A stretch of DNA of 16,307 bases from Actinomycetes bacterium (GTDB lineage Bacteria; Actinomycetota; Actinomycetes; Actinomycetales; Demequinaceae): assembly GCA_023411615.1 (NCBI GenBank), contig JAEYOR010000014.1:1-16307 (forward strand), given 5' to 3'. Positions 1-7,070 of the stretch are shown here, in pieces. The position numbers and the translations under genes are program-made. Below the pieces are notes generated by a model. That model ran no database searches and was not told the DNA's origin. It saw only the letters and a program-made list of their open reading frames with translations. Numbering within the stretch: the stretch's first letter is position 1; each line of letters starts with the position of its first letter.

Positions 1-12
1 GGCGCGTCCCCA

Positions 13-29
13 CCCCCCCCCCCCCCCCC
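13..29. repeat. Homopolymer tract of 17 C (G on the hppA strand)
   Basis: Seventeen consecutive C residues lie 25 bases beyond the hppA stop codon. Between tract and stop (31-54) the hppA strand carries four degenerate copies of a hexamer resembling CGGTTG. Such a tract is prone to slippage in replication and sequencing, so its true length is uncertain. It lies outside any gene visible here. Confidence 0.85.
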
Positions 30-30
30 G

Positions 31-54
31 CAACTGCAACCGCACCCGCAACCG
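31..54 (-). repeat. Four degenerate hexamers (CGGTTG-like) after hppA
   Basis: Read on the hppA strand directly after the TAG stop, the bases fall into CGGTTG, CGGGTG, CGGTTG and CAGTTG and then run into the G tract. It looks like a small decayed microsatellite. No coding function is visible. Confidence 0.5.
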
Positions 55-2388
55 CTAGGCGACGCTCACTTCGTGCGCGTCGTCTTCCTCCTTGCGTGGG
101 TGCTTGGCCGCCGCGACCTCGTCGGCCTCGTTCTCCACGCCGCCTGCATGCGAACGGCCCGACGCGCGCGCCACCGCAAAGACCGCCACTGCAGCGGCGG
201 CGATCGCGATTCCCCACCGCAACCAGGGGTTGGCGTCGTCACCGTAGGAGAGCGTGACAATCGCGGGCGCGATGAGCAAGGCGACAAGGTTCATCACCTT
301 GAGCAGCGGGTTGATGGCCGGACCTGCCGTGTCCTTGAAAGGGTCGCCGATCGTGTCGCCGATGACCGTGGCCTCGTGGGCGGGCGAGTTCTTGCCGCCA
401 TATTGACCGTCTTCAAGGATCTTCTTCGCGTTGTCCCATGATCCACCGGAGTTGGCGAGGAACACTGCCATCAGCACGCCCGTGCCGATCGCACCCGCCA
501 AGAACCCAGCGAGCGCACCGACACCGAGCGAGAAGCCGATGAATACCGGCGCCATCGCGGCCAGCAGGCCTGGGGTAGCGAGTTCACGGAGCGAGTCACG
601 CGTGCAGATGTCGACCACGCGCCCGTAGTCCGGGCGCTGCTTGCCGGTCATGATGCCTGGCATTTCGCGGAACTGGCGGCGCACCTCGAAGACGATGGCA
701 CCTGCGGCCCGGGTGACCGCGTCAATTGCGAGACCAGCGAACAAGAACACTGTCGCTCCACCCGCGATGACGCCCACGAGCGTGAGTGGGTTGACCACCT
801 CGTAGCTGAAGTCGGCGACCGCGTTCGAAGCGTTCGCGAGCGCCTCGCTCACCGCGTCGGTGTACGAACCGTAGAGCGCAGTTGCCGCGAGCACCGCCGT
901 CGCGATGGCGATTCCCTTGGTGATCGCCTTCGTCGTGTTGCCCACGGCGTCGAGATCGGTCAGCGTCCGTGCCGCCTCCTCGTCCACTTCGCCCGACATC
1001 TCAGCAATGCCTTGAGCGTTGTCGCTCACCGGGCCAAAGGTGTCCATCGCCACGATGACGCCCACCGTGGTGAGCAGACCGCAACCGGCAAGCGCGACAA
1101 GGAACAACGCAAGCCACACTGATCCGCCTGCGACAAAGAACAGGACGACAATCGCGCCGGCGATGACGGTGGCGGTGTACACAGCAGACTCGAGGCCAAC
1201 GCCGATGCCGGAGAGCACAACGGTTGCCGGACCGGTGAGCGACGTGCGCGCCACACGTTGAGTGGGCTTGGCGCCCGTGTCCGTGAAGTAACCGGTGAGC
1301 CACAGAATGAGACCGGCGAGGCCGATGCCGACGATGACGGCCACTGTTGCCATGAGTCGCGGGTCACGCGTGACGTCGGCAAGCTTGGATCCGTTGAAGT
1401 CGGCGAACGAGCCCGGCAGGTAGATCCAGGCCGCCACGGCGGACACGACCGCGCCGAGCGCAGCCGAGATGTAGAAGCCACGGTTGATGGCCTTGAGTCC
1501 GGGCTCGTTACCCCGGATGCGAGTGATGAAGACGCCGAGCGCGGCGGTGAAAGCGCCGATCGCGGTGACGATGAGCGGGAACACGAGTCCCTCTTCACCG
1601 AAGGCGACCTTGCCAAGGATGAGGGCGGCGACCAAGGTCACCGCGTAGGACTCGAAGAGGTCAGCGGCCATGCCAGCGCAGTCACCCACGTTGTCGCCCA
1701 CGTTGTCGGCGATTGTCGCGGCATTGCGCGGATCGTCTTCAGGGATGTGATTCTCGACCTTGCCCACCAAGTCAGCGCCGACGTCGGCCGCTTTGGTGAA
1801 GATGCCGCCACCCACGCGCATGAACATCGCGAGGAGAGCGGCGCCAAAGCCAAAGCCCTCGAGAACCGCTGGGGCGTTGTCGCGGAAGATGAAGACGACG
1901 GCTGCGGCGCCGGCGAGACCCTGACCCACCACGCCCATGCCAACCGCACCACCCGTGCGGAATGCGATACGTGCACCCTTTGCCCGACCGTCGGCCTCCG
2001 TGGCGGCGTGAGCGACCCGCACGTTCGCGCGCACCGCAAGCCACATCCCCATGTAGCCGATCGATGCCGAGCAGAACGCACCGACAAGGAAGAACACGGA
2101 GCGCCCAATGCGCACTCCCGTGTCACCTGGCAACAGGAACAGCAGTCCAAAGACGATTGCCGCAAACAGAATGAGGGTACGCATTTGGCGGTTGAGGAAT
2201 GCCTGTGCACCTTCTTGAACGGCTTGGGCAATCTCTTGCATCTTTGACGAGCCCTCGTTGGCGCGCAAAACCTGTTGGCGTAGCGTCCACGAGAGCAGGA
2301 GTGCGGCGGCCGCCACCACTCCGATGACAACAACAATGACGACGCTCGGGGTACCAAGCGTGAGGCCGGAGACAGAGGCCTTGTGCAT
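55..2388 (-). CDS. hppA: K+-independent H+-translocating membrane pyrophosphatase
   Basis: Membrane-bound pyrophosphatase of 777 residues that hydrolyses cytoplasmic pyrophosphate and pumps protons out across the membrane. It has many hydrophobic helices. The family's substrate-binding segments are intact: DVGADLVGKVE at about 202-212, the acidic DNVGDNVGDCAG loop at about 228-239, and GDTIGDPFKDTAGPAINP near the C-terminus. The GNTTKAITKG segment carries Lys at about 487 and Thr at about 490, the pair that marks the K+-independent subclass; K+-dependent enzymes have Ala and Gly there. The reading frame is open 33 codons further upstream, but I chose the ATG at 2386-2388 because AAGGAGG lies four bases before it and the protein then begins with the first membrane helix. 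It is divergent from the first sigma module. A charged C-terminal tail of about 30 residues follows the last helix. By removing pyrophosphate it complements acetyl-CoA synthetase at the other end of the window. Confidence 0.96.
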   Translation of the reverse strand: MHKASVSGLTLGTPSVVIVVVIGVVAAAALLLSWTLRQQVLRANEGSSKMQEIAQAVQEGAQAFLNRQMRTLILFAAIVFGLLFLLPGDTGVRIGRSVFFLVGAFCSASIGYMGMWLAVRANVRVAHAATEADGRAKGARIAFRTGGAVGMGVVGQGLAGAAAVVFIFRDNAPAVLEGFGFGAALLAMFMRVGGGIFTKAADVGADLVGKVENHIPEDDPRNAATIADNVGDNVGDCAGMAADLFESYAVTLVAALILGKVAFGEEGLVFPLIVTAIGAFTAALGVFITRIRGNEPGLKAINRGFYISAALGAVVSAVAAWIYLPGSFADFNGSKLADVTRDPRLMATVAVIVGIGLAGLILWLTGYFTDTGAKPTQRVARTSLTGPATVVLSGIGVGLESAVYTATVIAGAIVVLFFVAGGSVWLALFLVALAGCGLLTTVGVIVAMDTFGPVSDNAQGIAEMSGEVDEEAARTLTDLDAVGNTTKAITKGIAIATAVLAATALYGSYTDAVSEALANASNAVADFSYEVVNPLTLVGVIAGGATVFLFAGLAIDAVTRAAGAIVFEVRRQFREMPGIMTGKQRPDYGRVVDICTRDSLRELATPGLLAAMAPVFIGFSLGVGALAGFLAGAIGTGVLMAVFLANSGGSWDNAKKILEDGQYGGKNSPAHEATVIGDTIGDPFKDTAGPAINPLLKVMNLVALLIAPAIVTLSYGDDANPWLRWGIAIAAAAVAVFAVARASGRSHAGGVENEADEVAAAKHPRKEEDDAHEVSVA

Positions 2389-2405
2389 TCGTCCTCCTTG
2401 ACGAG

Positions 2406-2431
2406 TGTGGCGCGCTCCGTTGCGCGCCACA
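2406..2431. promoter_or_regulatory. Perfect 10-bp hairpin in the hppA leader
   Basis: TGTGGCGCGC (2406-2415) and GCGCGCCACA (2422-2431) are perfect inverse complements around a six-base loop. On the hppA strand the structure sits just upstream of the Shine-Dalgarno (2393-2399), probably at or near the mRNA 5' end. It could stabilise the transcript, bind a regulator as DNA, or modulate translation. No U tract follows, so it is not an intrinsic terminator. Confidence 0.6.
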
Positions 2432-2443
2432 AAGTACCCCGCG

Positions 2444-2449
2444 AGTCTA
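2444..2449 (-). promoter_or_regulatory. Candidate -10 box for hppA (TAGACT)
   Basis: On the minus strand TAGACT fits the actinobacterial TANNNT -10 pattern. Transcription would begin near 2437, placing the 10-bp hairpin at the very start of the message. No good -35 is visible at the right distance. Confidence 0.35.
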
Positions 2450-2472
2450 GAGGACGGGCGGGCGTGGGAACC

Positions 2473-2501
2473 GACCCAACGTTTCACGTCCCCTGGGCGT
2501 C
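2473..2501 (+). promoter_or_regulatory. ECF-type promoter of sigma module 1 (GACCCAAC-N17-CGTC)
   Basis: GACCCAAC at 2473-2480 is followed after exactly 17 bases by CGTC at 2498-2501. The same -35/-10 pair with the same spacer lies upstream of the other two sigma genes in this window. The AAC core and CGT -10 are typical of ECF sigma promoters. A start of transcription near 2508 would leave a leader of about 20-25 bases with the GGAGG ribosome site. An overlapping GGAAC (2467-2471)-N15-CGTC (2487-2490) is an alternative. Confidence 0.5.
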
Positions 2502-2530
2502 GAGATGGTGACCAGCCACTGGGAGGACTG

Positions 2531-3082
2531 ATGGCCGAATGGCTTCACGAGATGGAACGTCTCGTCCGCGAGCGCGAGAAGGCGCTGCTGGGCTACGCCT
2601 ACGTGGTCTGCGGCGATACCTCTCTTGCTCAAGACCTCGTTCAGGACGCGCTCGTCAAGACGTTCTCACGGCCCCGCGCTGGTCTCAGCCAGGCCAAGTC
2701 CGAGGCGTATGTGCGCCGCGCGATCGCCACCTTGTACGTCGACCACTACCGCCGCCAGCAGCGGTGGCAACGCGTTCAGCACTTGTTCCGTCCACCGGTT
2801 GAGGTGGAGTCAACGACGCCCTTCTCGGACCTCTCGGCCGACGTGGCGACGGCTCTGGGCGACCTTCCACCGCGGGTGAGGGCATGCGTCGTGCTCCGCT
2901 TCTTCGATGACCTCACGGTGCCAGACATCGCCGCTCAACTCGGCCTCGCTCCCGGCTCCGTCAAGCGCTACCTCTCTGATGGCATGCGCGCACTTGAACT
3001 TCGGCTCGGCAATCTCGACGACGCGGACCATGCGTTCAGCGAAGAGCTTGCCGTGACCGACCACGAAAGGAAGATCCGATGA
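2531..3082 (+). CDS. ECF RNA polymerase sigma factor, SigE family (module 1)
   Basis: Sigma factor of 183 residues that would redirect RNA polymerase to a small regulon. Region 2 spans about 15-80 and includes AQDLVQDALVKTFSR (33-47) and EAYVRRAIATLYVDHYRR (58-75). A linker follows, then region 4 at about 105-160 with LPPRVRACVVLRFFDD (112-127) and a helix-turn-helix ending GSVKRYLSDG. The ATG at 2531 is chosen because GGAGG precedes it by four bases and because all three paralogues here then start with the same W-containing N-terminus; the frame is open upstream to 2405. The stop overlaps the next start in ATGA, so the two genes are translationally coupled. It aligns without gaps to the other two sigma factors. 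No extra C-terminal SnoaL-like domain is present. Confidence 0.92.
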   Translation: MAEWLHEMERLVREREKALLGYAYVVCGDTSLAQDLVQDALVKTFSRPRAGLSQAKSEAYVRRAIATLYVDHYRRQQRWQRVQHLFRPPVEVESTTPFSDLSADVATALGDLPPRVRACVVLRFFDDLTVPDIAAQLGLAPGSVKRYLSDGMRALELRLGNLDDADHAFSEELAVTDHERKIR

Positions 3083-4707
3083 CCAGGTTGTCTGACTCCC
3101 TCCGGGGGCTGGCTGACCGCGCCCCCATCGATCACGCCACTGTCTCCGTGGCGGGAGCCGCGCGGCGCATTCAGCGCGGCCGGCGCCTGCGCGCGGCAGC
3201 CAATGCGACGGCAGGAGTAGGAGTGGCCGCCGTTGTCGCGCTCGCCGCGATTCACCCCGGCGGCTCTGCCCCGTTGTCATCCGCGGAGGGCGCCGACGCT
3301 GGCAAGACCGGCGGCAGTGCAGACGCTCCCGCGATCGCTGGCATGGAGGACCAGGCATACCTGTGGGAATGGGGCGCCTGCGGGAGCCGCCCTCTTGAAG
3401 AGAACACCGACGGCAACGGGTACAACGCTTCCCTTGAACTGAGCGTCACGGACAACGTCGCGGAGCCGGGTGACATCGTCTCCGGCGAGCTGACGCTGGT
3501 GCCGGGCGACGGCGTCGGCGACATCTCCACCTCAGGAACCGCAACCGTCGTTGTCCTGTGGCAGGGATTCGCGGTAGCCCGCACCGACGTGACAGCCGTC
3601 TACGCCGACGATCTCGCAAAGTTCGAGGCACCGCTCGTCAATTGCTGGGATGGCAGCACCCTTCCAGCCGGGGATTACGAGGTGCTCGTCGTGCATGACG
3701 TGTACCCCGTGGCAGTCGATGTGCCGCTCGAGGACGCCGCAGGGTCTGACGGAGGTGCAGAGTCCGGTGGTGGCGCGGACGGCGTGCCTACTCCCGAGGC
3801 GACGGTGAGCGTGCCAACGGATGCGCATCCGGATGGCTCCATCAGCATCACGGTCGAGCCCCAGGCCAGTGTGGAACGGGTGGTGTCCAACGCGGTCAAC
3901 CTGGAGATTACGGGTGAGCGGAGTGACAACCCCTTCGATGCGTACCTCGGAAGCAGCGAGCCGCTTGCGTACCCTGACGACTACCTCAGCCCTGACATCG
4001 CTCGCGCCGAGTACGCCGCACGTGTCACTCTCGAGCCGTGGAACATGGCAGCGGGCACCCAGCGCGTGGTGATGACTCACGATGGCCTCAACCCTGAGTC
4101 TCTCAACTACCCCAACGCTCGGTACTTTGGCTGCCCGTGGGATGGAGCCGGGGCGCAAGGCTTCCCGCAAGAGTCCGCCAAGTGGAATCTCCTCGACGTC
4201 CAGGCGAGTGTGCCCAAGCAATTGAAGCTCAGCTATGGCTGGGTGGTTGATGACAACCCTGAGGTGAGTCTGTCCGTCACCAACCTCAGCGAGTACTCGC
4301 TACCGGGCTTCTGGTCTGAACCGAATGCGGCCTTCATGCTCGTCAAGGACGGCGAAGTGGTGGCGGACGCGTACCTGTCCACCATTGACCGATCCGGCTC
4401 GATGATCGCCTATAGCGACGACGGCATGCTCGCCCCCGGTGTGGAGCTTGCTGGCCGCTACTTGTGGCGCGATCTGTCCGGCTGCTGGATTGGAAACAGT
4501 CCACAGGCGGTGGAGCCGGGCACGTACACGGTGCTGAATGTGCAGAGCCTCTACTTGGACAGCGGCGCGGGCGCGATGTACAGCGAGCCCTATGTCAGTG
4601 ACGGCGCCGAAGGTGAAGTAGCCCGTCCTGCGATTGCTCCTGCCGTGTCGGTTGACTACATCGAAATGCAGGTGTGGACCTCTTTGGGCACGATCACGGT
4701 GAACTGA
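3079..4707 (+). CDS. Single-pass membrane partner of sigma factor 1, duplicated outside domain (putative anti-sigma/sensor)
   Basis: Not a named family that I recognise. The 542-residue protein has a basic cytoplasmic tail (1-40, with ARRIQRGRRLR), one membrane helix at about 42-58, and a large exported region. That region contains two related modules. Module A (about 95-215) has Cys101 and Cys189, the latter in NCWDGSTLPAGDYEVLVV. Module B (about 345-495) has Cys352 and Cys469, the latter in GCWIGNSPQAVEPGTYTVLNV. The spacing suggests one disulphide per module. A Gly/Ser/Glu-rich linker (about 218-245) separates module A from the rest. Its start overlaps the sigma stop by four bases, with GAAAGGA upstream. 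By position it is probably the membrane-bound regulator of that sigma factor, but there is no zinc anti-sigma motif, so the mechanism is inferred. An intrinsic terminator follows. Confidence 0.85.
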   Translation: MTRLSDSLRGLADRAPIDHATVSVAGAARRIQRGRRLRAAANATAGVGVAAVVALAAIHPGGSAPLSSAEGADAGKTGGSADAPAIAGMEDQAYLWEWGACGSRPLEENTDGNGYNASLELSVTDNVAEPGDIVSGELTLVPGDGVGDISTSGTATVVVLWQGFAVARTDVTAVYADDLAKFEAPLVNCWDGSTLPAGDYEVLVVHDVYPVAVDVPLEDAAGSDGGAESGGGADGVPTPEATVSVPTDAHPDGSISITVEPQASVERVVSNAVNLEITGERSDNPFDAYLGSSEPLAYPDDYLSPDIARAEYAARVTLEPWNMAAGTQRVVMTHDGLNPESLNYPNARYFGCPWDGAGAQGFPQESAKWNLLDVQASVPKQLKLSYGWVVDDNPEVSLSVTNLSEYSLPGFWSEPNAAFMLVKDGEVVADAYLSTIDRSGSMIAYSDDGMLAPGVELAGRYLWRDLSGCWIGNSPQAVEPGTYTVLNVQSLYLDSGAGAMYSEPYVSDGAEGEVARPAIAPAVSVDYIEMQVWTSLGTITVN

Positions 4708-4727
4708 TCCCGTTCCGTTCACCGCCC

Positions 4728-4777
4728 AGCGGCGGGGCCGACGCTTACCCCCTGAGCGTCTGCCCCGCCGCTTTTTG
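4728..4777 (+). terminator. Intrinsic terminator of sigma module 1
   Basis: An 11-bp GC-rich stem (4728-4738 with 4762-4772) continues after one mismatch into a 6-bp inner stem (4740-4745 with 4755-4760) and a nine-base loop. TTTTT (4772-4776) follows immediately. It begins 20 bases after the stop of the membrane partner and separates modules 1 and 2. Confidence 0.9.
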
Positions 4778-4793
4778 TGTGGCGAATGTCACA
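4778..4793. promoter_or_regulatory. Candidate Crp/GlxR-type binding site
   Basis: TGTGG-CGAATG-TCACA matches the palindromic TGTGA-N6-TCACA consensus of Crp/GlxR regulators at nine of ten positions. It lies directly after the module 1 terminator. Its centre is about 46 bases upstream of the putative -10 of sigma gene 2, so about 55 bases before the likely start of transcription. No promoter-proximal alternative was seen. Confidence 0.45.
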
Positions 4794-4804
4794 CTTGGGA
4801 TTCG

Positions 4805-4834
4805 GACCCCAATGGTTTAGCGGCACAGTCCGTA
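4805..4834 (+). promoter_or_regulatory. ECF-type promoter of sigma module 2 (GACCCCAAT-N17-CGTA)
   Basis: GACCCCAAT (4805-4813) is followed after 17 bases by CGTA (4831-4834). Apart from one inserted C and a final T it repeats the element upstream of sigma genes 1 and 3, with identical spacing. A TTGGG half-site (4795-4799) forms a small inverted repeat with CCCAA here. The CGTA lies 37 bases before the chosen start codon. Confidence 0.45.
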
Positions 4835-4871
4835 CTAGGTAGTGACGTCGGAACACCTTTTTGGGGGCAAC

Positions 4872-5429
4872 GTGGCATCGTGGGCAGAGACTCTCGAGAG
4901 GCTGGTGCGCGAGCGCGGCCACTCTCTCGTGGCCTATGGCTACCTGCTGACGGGCAGCTCTCGCGACGCTGAGGATCTCTTTCACGACGCTGTCGTCAAG
5001 ACCTTCTCTCGCGGCAAGGCGTCGGTCACCATCGGCGAGGCGGAGGCATACGTCCGGCGGGCAATGTTCTCGGCCCATATGGACGCTGGCAGGCGCGACT
5101 CTGCATGGAAGCGCGTCTTCCACTTGCTCGGCAACGATGACTCACAACCCGCCCGCACCGCGACCGTCGACTTCCGGACTGATTTGCACCACGCCATGCG
5201 CACGTTGACGCCGCGCGAACGGGCGTGCACGGTGTTGCGCTTTTACGACGATCTCACCGCCGAGGCCATCGGCCGTGAGTTGGGCATCACCGAAGGTGCC
5301 GTACGCAGGTACCTCTCCGACGCCGCAGTGAAACTCCGTGCCGCACTCGGCACTATTCACGACAACCCATCGCAGGGAGTCTCGTACGCCACCGTGAACG
5401 AGACACAAGCAGGAAGGCAGGCGCGCTGA
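4872..5429 (+). CDS. ECF RNA polymerase sigma factor, SigE family (module 2)
   Basis: Sigma factor of 185 residues. Region 2 (about 15-80) includes SRDAEDLFHDAVVKTFSR (30-47) and EAYVRRAMFSAHMDAGRR. Region 4 (about 105-160) includes LTPRERACTVLRFYDD (112-127) and the helix-turn-helix GITEGAVRRYLSDA. An upstream GTG at 4842 would add ten residues. I prefer GTG 4872 because the protein then begins VASW, matching MAEW and VARW in the two paralogues and putting every conserved motif at the same residue number. The ribosome site is only a G run (4863-4867). The stop shares one base with the next start (TGATG), which has AGGAAGG upstream, so the pair is co-translated. A Crp-like site and the shared ECF-type element lie upstream. 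Confidence 0.9.
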   Translation: MASWAETLERLVRERGHSLVAYGYLLTGSSRDAEDLFHDAVVKTFSRGKASVTIGEAEAYVRRAMFSAHMDAGRRDSAWKRVFHLLGNDDSQPARTATVDFRTDLHHAMRTLTPRERACTVLRFYDDLTAEAIGRELGITEGAVRRYLSDAAVKLRAALGTIHDNPSQGVSYATVNETQAGRQAR

Positions 5430-6502
5430 TGAACATCAACGAACAGATGCGCGAGCTCGCCACGGCAGGCGGTGTCGCATACGCACCGAGCGACGATCTC
5501 ATCGCTTCCCTGGTGAACAAGACGCGCCGAGTGCGTGCCACTCGCCAAAGCGCCGCGACGCTGGCGGGCGCAGTCGGCGCCTTGGCGCTCGGCATTGTCG
5601 CCACTCACGCGTATAACGCGGCGAAGGATGACCCGGCTCTGCGCGATCGCAACATCATCAATAACAAGGACGGCCTCTCGCAGATCGAGCTCTACCGAGC
5701 AAAGTTCGGTCAGGAGAACCCAACGCGGACATACCAATCGACCGACCTCAGCGACATCATCGACCGGTTGAAGGAGGCGGCACGCCCGCCGTCGGCACCA
5801 AAACCCGCTACGGTCCAGCCTGCTACGGTCCAGCCCGCTTCGGGCGGCCAAAGCAAGCCAGCCGCCGAGACACCCAAGGTCGACCCTCTTGCCAAATGCA
5901 AGGCGGACAACCCACCCAAGTCATACGCCACGTACGACTGCACCAAGCAGAAGTGGATCGTCAACCCCGGTTGGTACAAGGATCCGGACTCTGGCACGTA
6001 CTACCAGTGCTCGGCGCAGCCAGCCTATGACGGTTACACGTATGACTGCTCGAAGGGCGCGTACGTGCCAAAGTCTGGCTACTTCATGCTCGGCAATGGT
6101 CACATCTACAAGAACATTCAGTGGACCGACGCAACTACGGGCGTCGTCTCGTGGGGCAACTGGTCGGGTACGTCCTGGGGCTGGGAGAAGAAGGCCGTGT
6201 TCACCTCCGGTGCCTCGGATCTTGACTACGACTATTACGTCTACATGGGCTCGTATGCCACATGGAGCGGCTCGACCTGCACAGGCATCGAGAAGACCAA
6301 ATGGGGTGCGCAGATGAAGGCGAGCTGTTTGCCGGAGTCCACCGTCGCTGGCACCGGCAAGACGTACAAGATGCATGACGGCGTCGCCTGGGTTCTCGTC
6401 AACCAGAACCTCAAGTGGCACAGCTACTTTGGCGAGTTCAAGGATCCTGACAATCCACCAGCAGGGTGGTGCTGGGACGGGAACAATTGGGCGACTGTCT
6501 GA
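5429..6502 (+). CDS. Single-pass membrane partner of sigma factor 2, Cys/Trp/Tyr-rich outside domain
   Basis: No family recognised. The 357-residue protein has the same build as the partners of the other sigma factors: a cytoplasmic tail with TRRVRATR (about 32-39), one helix at about 42-60, then an exported region. A helical stretch (70-118) leads to a Pro/Ala linker containing PATVQ twice. The C-terminal domain from about 155 is unlike those of partners 1 and 3. It is very rich in Trp and Tyr and has seven Cys (157, 171, 194, 207, 284, 300, 348). Residues 157-182 and 194-219 form two imperfect repeats of a C-x12/13-C unit, each with YDC-x-K and an aromatic pair after Gly. Sugar or cell-wall binding is conceivable, but no known fold is evident. 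Its coupling to the sigma gene suggests a sensor/regulator of that sigma factor. Confidence 0.82.
   Translation: MNINEQMRELATAGGVAYAPSDDLIASLVNKTRRVRATRQSAATLAGAVGALALGIVATHAYNAAKDDPALRDRNIINNKDGLSQIELYRAKFGQENPTRTYQSTDLSDIIDRLKEAARPPSAPKPATVQPATVQPASGGQSKPAAETPKVDPLAKCKADNPPKSYATYDCTKQKWIVNPGWYKDPDSGTYYQCSAQPAYDGYTYDCSKGAYVPKSGYFMLGNGHIYKNIQWTDATTGVVSWGNWSGTSWGWEKKAVFTSGASDLDYDYYVYMGSYATWSGSTCTGIEKTKWGAQMKASCLPESTVAGTGKTYKMHDGVAWVLVNQNLKWHSYFGEFKDPDNPPAGWCWDGNNWATV
5807..5835 (+). repeat. 15-bp tandem duplication in a Pro-rich linker
   Basis: GCTACGGTCCAGCC occurs at 5807-5820 and again, identical, at 5822-5835, a period of 15 bases. It adds one in-frame PATVQ unit to the linker between the membrane helix and the Cys-rich domain. 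The identity at DNA level suggests a recent duplication. Confidence 0.75.
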
Positions 6503-6536
6503 CGTTTTCCTGACCGACAACTCAATACGAAGTTTT

Positions 6537-6611
6537 CCGTCTGGAGCGCTGACAGCGCACTGACGGGATGGATGCCGGTGGCGTGCCGGACGGCGGAGAG
6601 CACATTCTCCG
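6537..6611. other. Hairpins between the converging module 2 and tad operons
   Basis: The 184-base gap between the module 2 stop (6502) and the tad operon end (6687) holds two hairpins. The first has a CCGTC/GACGG outer stem (6537-6541 with 6562-6566) enclosing GCGCT/AGCGC (6546-6550 with 6554-6558). The second pairs CGGAGA (6594-6599) with TCTCCG (6606-6611). Neither has a following U tract on either strand. They may act as weak bidirectional terminators or RNA 3' end structures. No gene was seen in the gap. Confidence 0.35.
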
Positions 6612-6686
6612 GGCCGCGATCGCGTATCCTCTACAAACGCCCGGTGGCGGCTCGGATCCCTCAGCCCGAGTCGTCACCGGGTCTTC

Positions 6687-7070
6687 TTATGTGCGTGGCC
6701 CCGCACGCGATGTAGCTGTTGGGGTGGGCAGTCCGCGAGGGCCTGCGACGGCGACAGCGACGCGTATCGACTGGCCAGGCGCGCGCTGACATGAGATAAG
6801 CGACGCTCCATTTGCGGAGGCAACATGTCCCGCCATAGTGCAGCCGTGCGCCAAGGCCTGCGAGGAGCTCACGCCCAGCGCGCGATGGTGCCGATCGGCC
6901 TGCGCCGCCGCAAGCGCTGCGAGGTCGGCAACGCTTTGCGCTTGGGCGGCTCGCACGAGACCTCCACCCCATGCCGTGACGAGGACACCGACCACACAGA
7001 TCACCGCAAGCACGGCTGCCATGACCGACGCGGCAGAGCCGTCGTCTCCGTCACATCCCAAGCGGATCAC
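6687..7070 (-). CDS. TadG/Rv3654c-like pseudopilin, last gene of the tad operon
   Basis: Protein of 127 residues resembling the short TadE-like proteins that end actinobacterial flp pilus clusters (Rv3654c type). A short N-terminus ending DDGS (9-12) precedes one helix (about 14-36) and the typical RAAQAQSVADLAALAAAQA stretch (40-58). It lacks the Glu at +5 found in true pilins, which is usual for this subgroup. I chose GTG 7068-7070 because it overlaps the stop of the preceding TadE-like gene in GTGA, as at other junctions of this operon. The frame is open to 7136, so a longer form cannot be excluded. The role, probably in pilus assembly or as a minor pilin, is inferred from family and position. 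Confidence 0.8.
   Translation of the reverse strand: MIRLGCDGDDGSAASVMAAVLAVICVVGVLVTAWGGGLVRAAQAQSVADLAALAAAQADRHHRALGVSSSQALAHGCTMAGHVASANGASLISCQRAPGQSIRVAVAVAGPRGLPTPTATSRAGPRT

Noticed and set aside
1258..2247. 329-codon open frame on the plus strand opposite hppA
   Set aside because: It lies wholly antisense to the conserved pyrophosphatase and has a low-complexity acidic/His composition with no motif.
2389..2487. 33-codon upstream extension of hppA
   Set aside because: The strong AAGGAGG site directly before the ATG at 2388, and the hairpin and promoter elements inside the extension, argue against it.
4786..4793. TGTCACA as an ECF41-type -35 element
   Set aside because: No CGTC follows at the required spacing, the sigma factors lack the ECF41 C-terminal extension, and the bases are better explained as half of a Crp-like palindrome.
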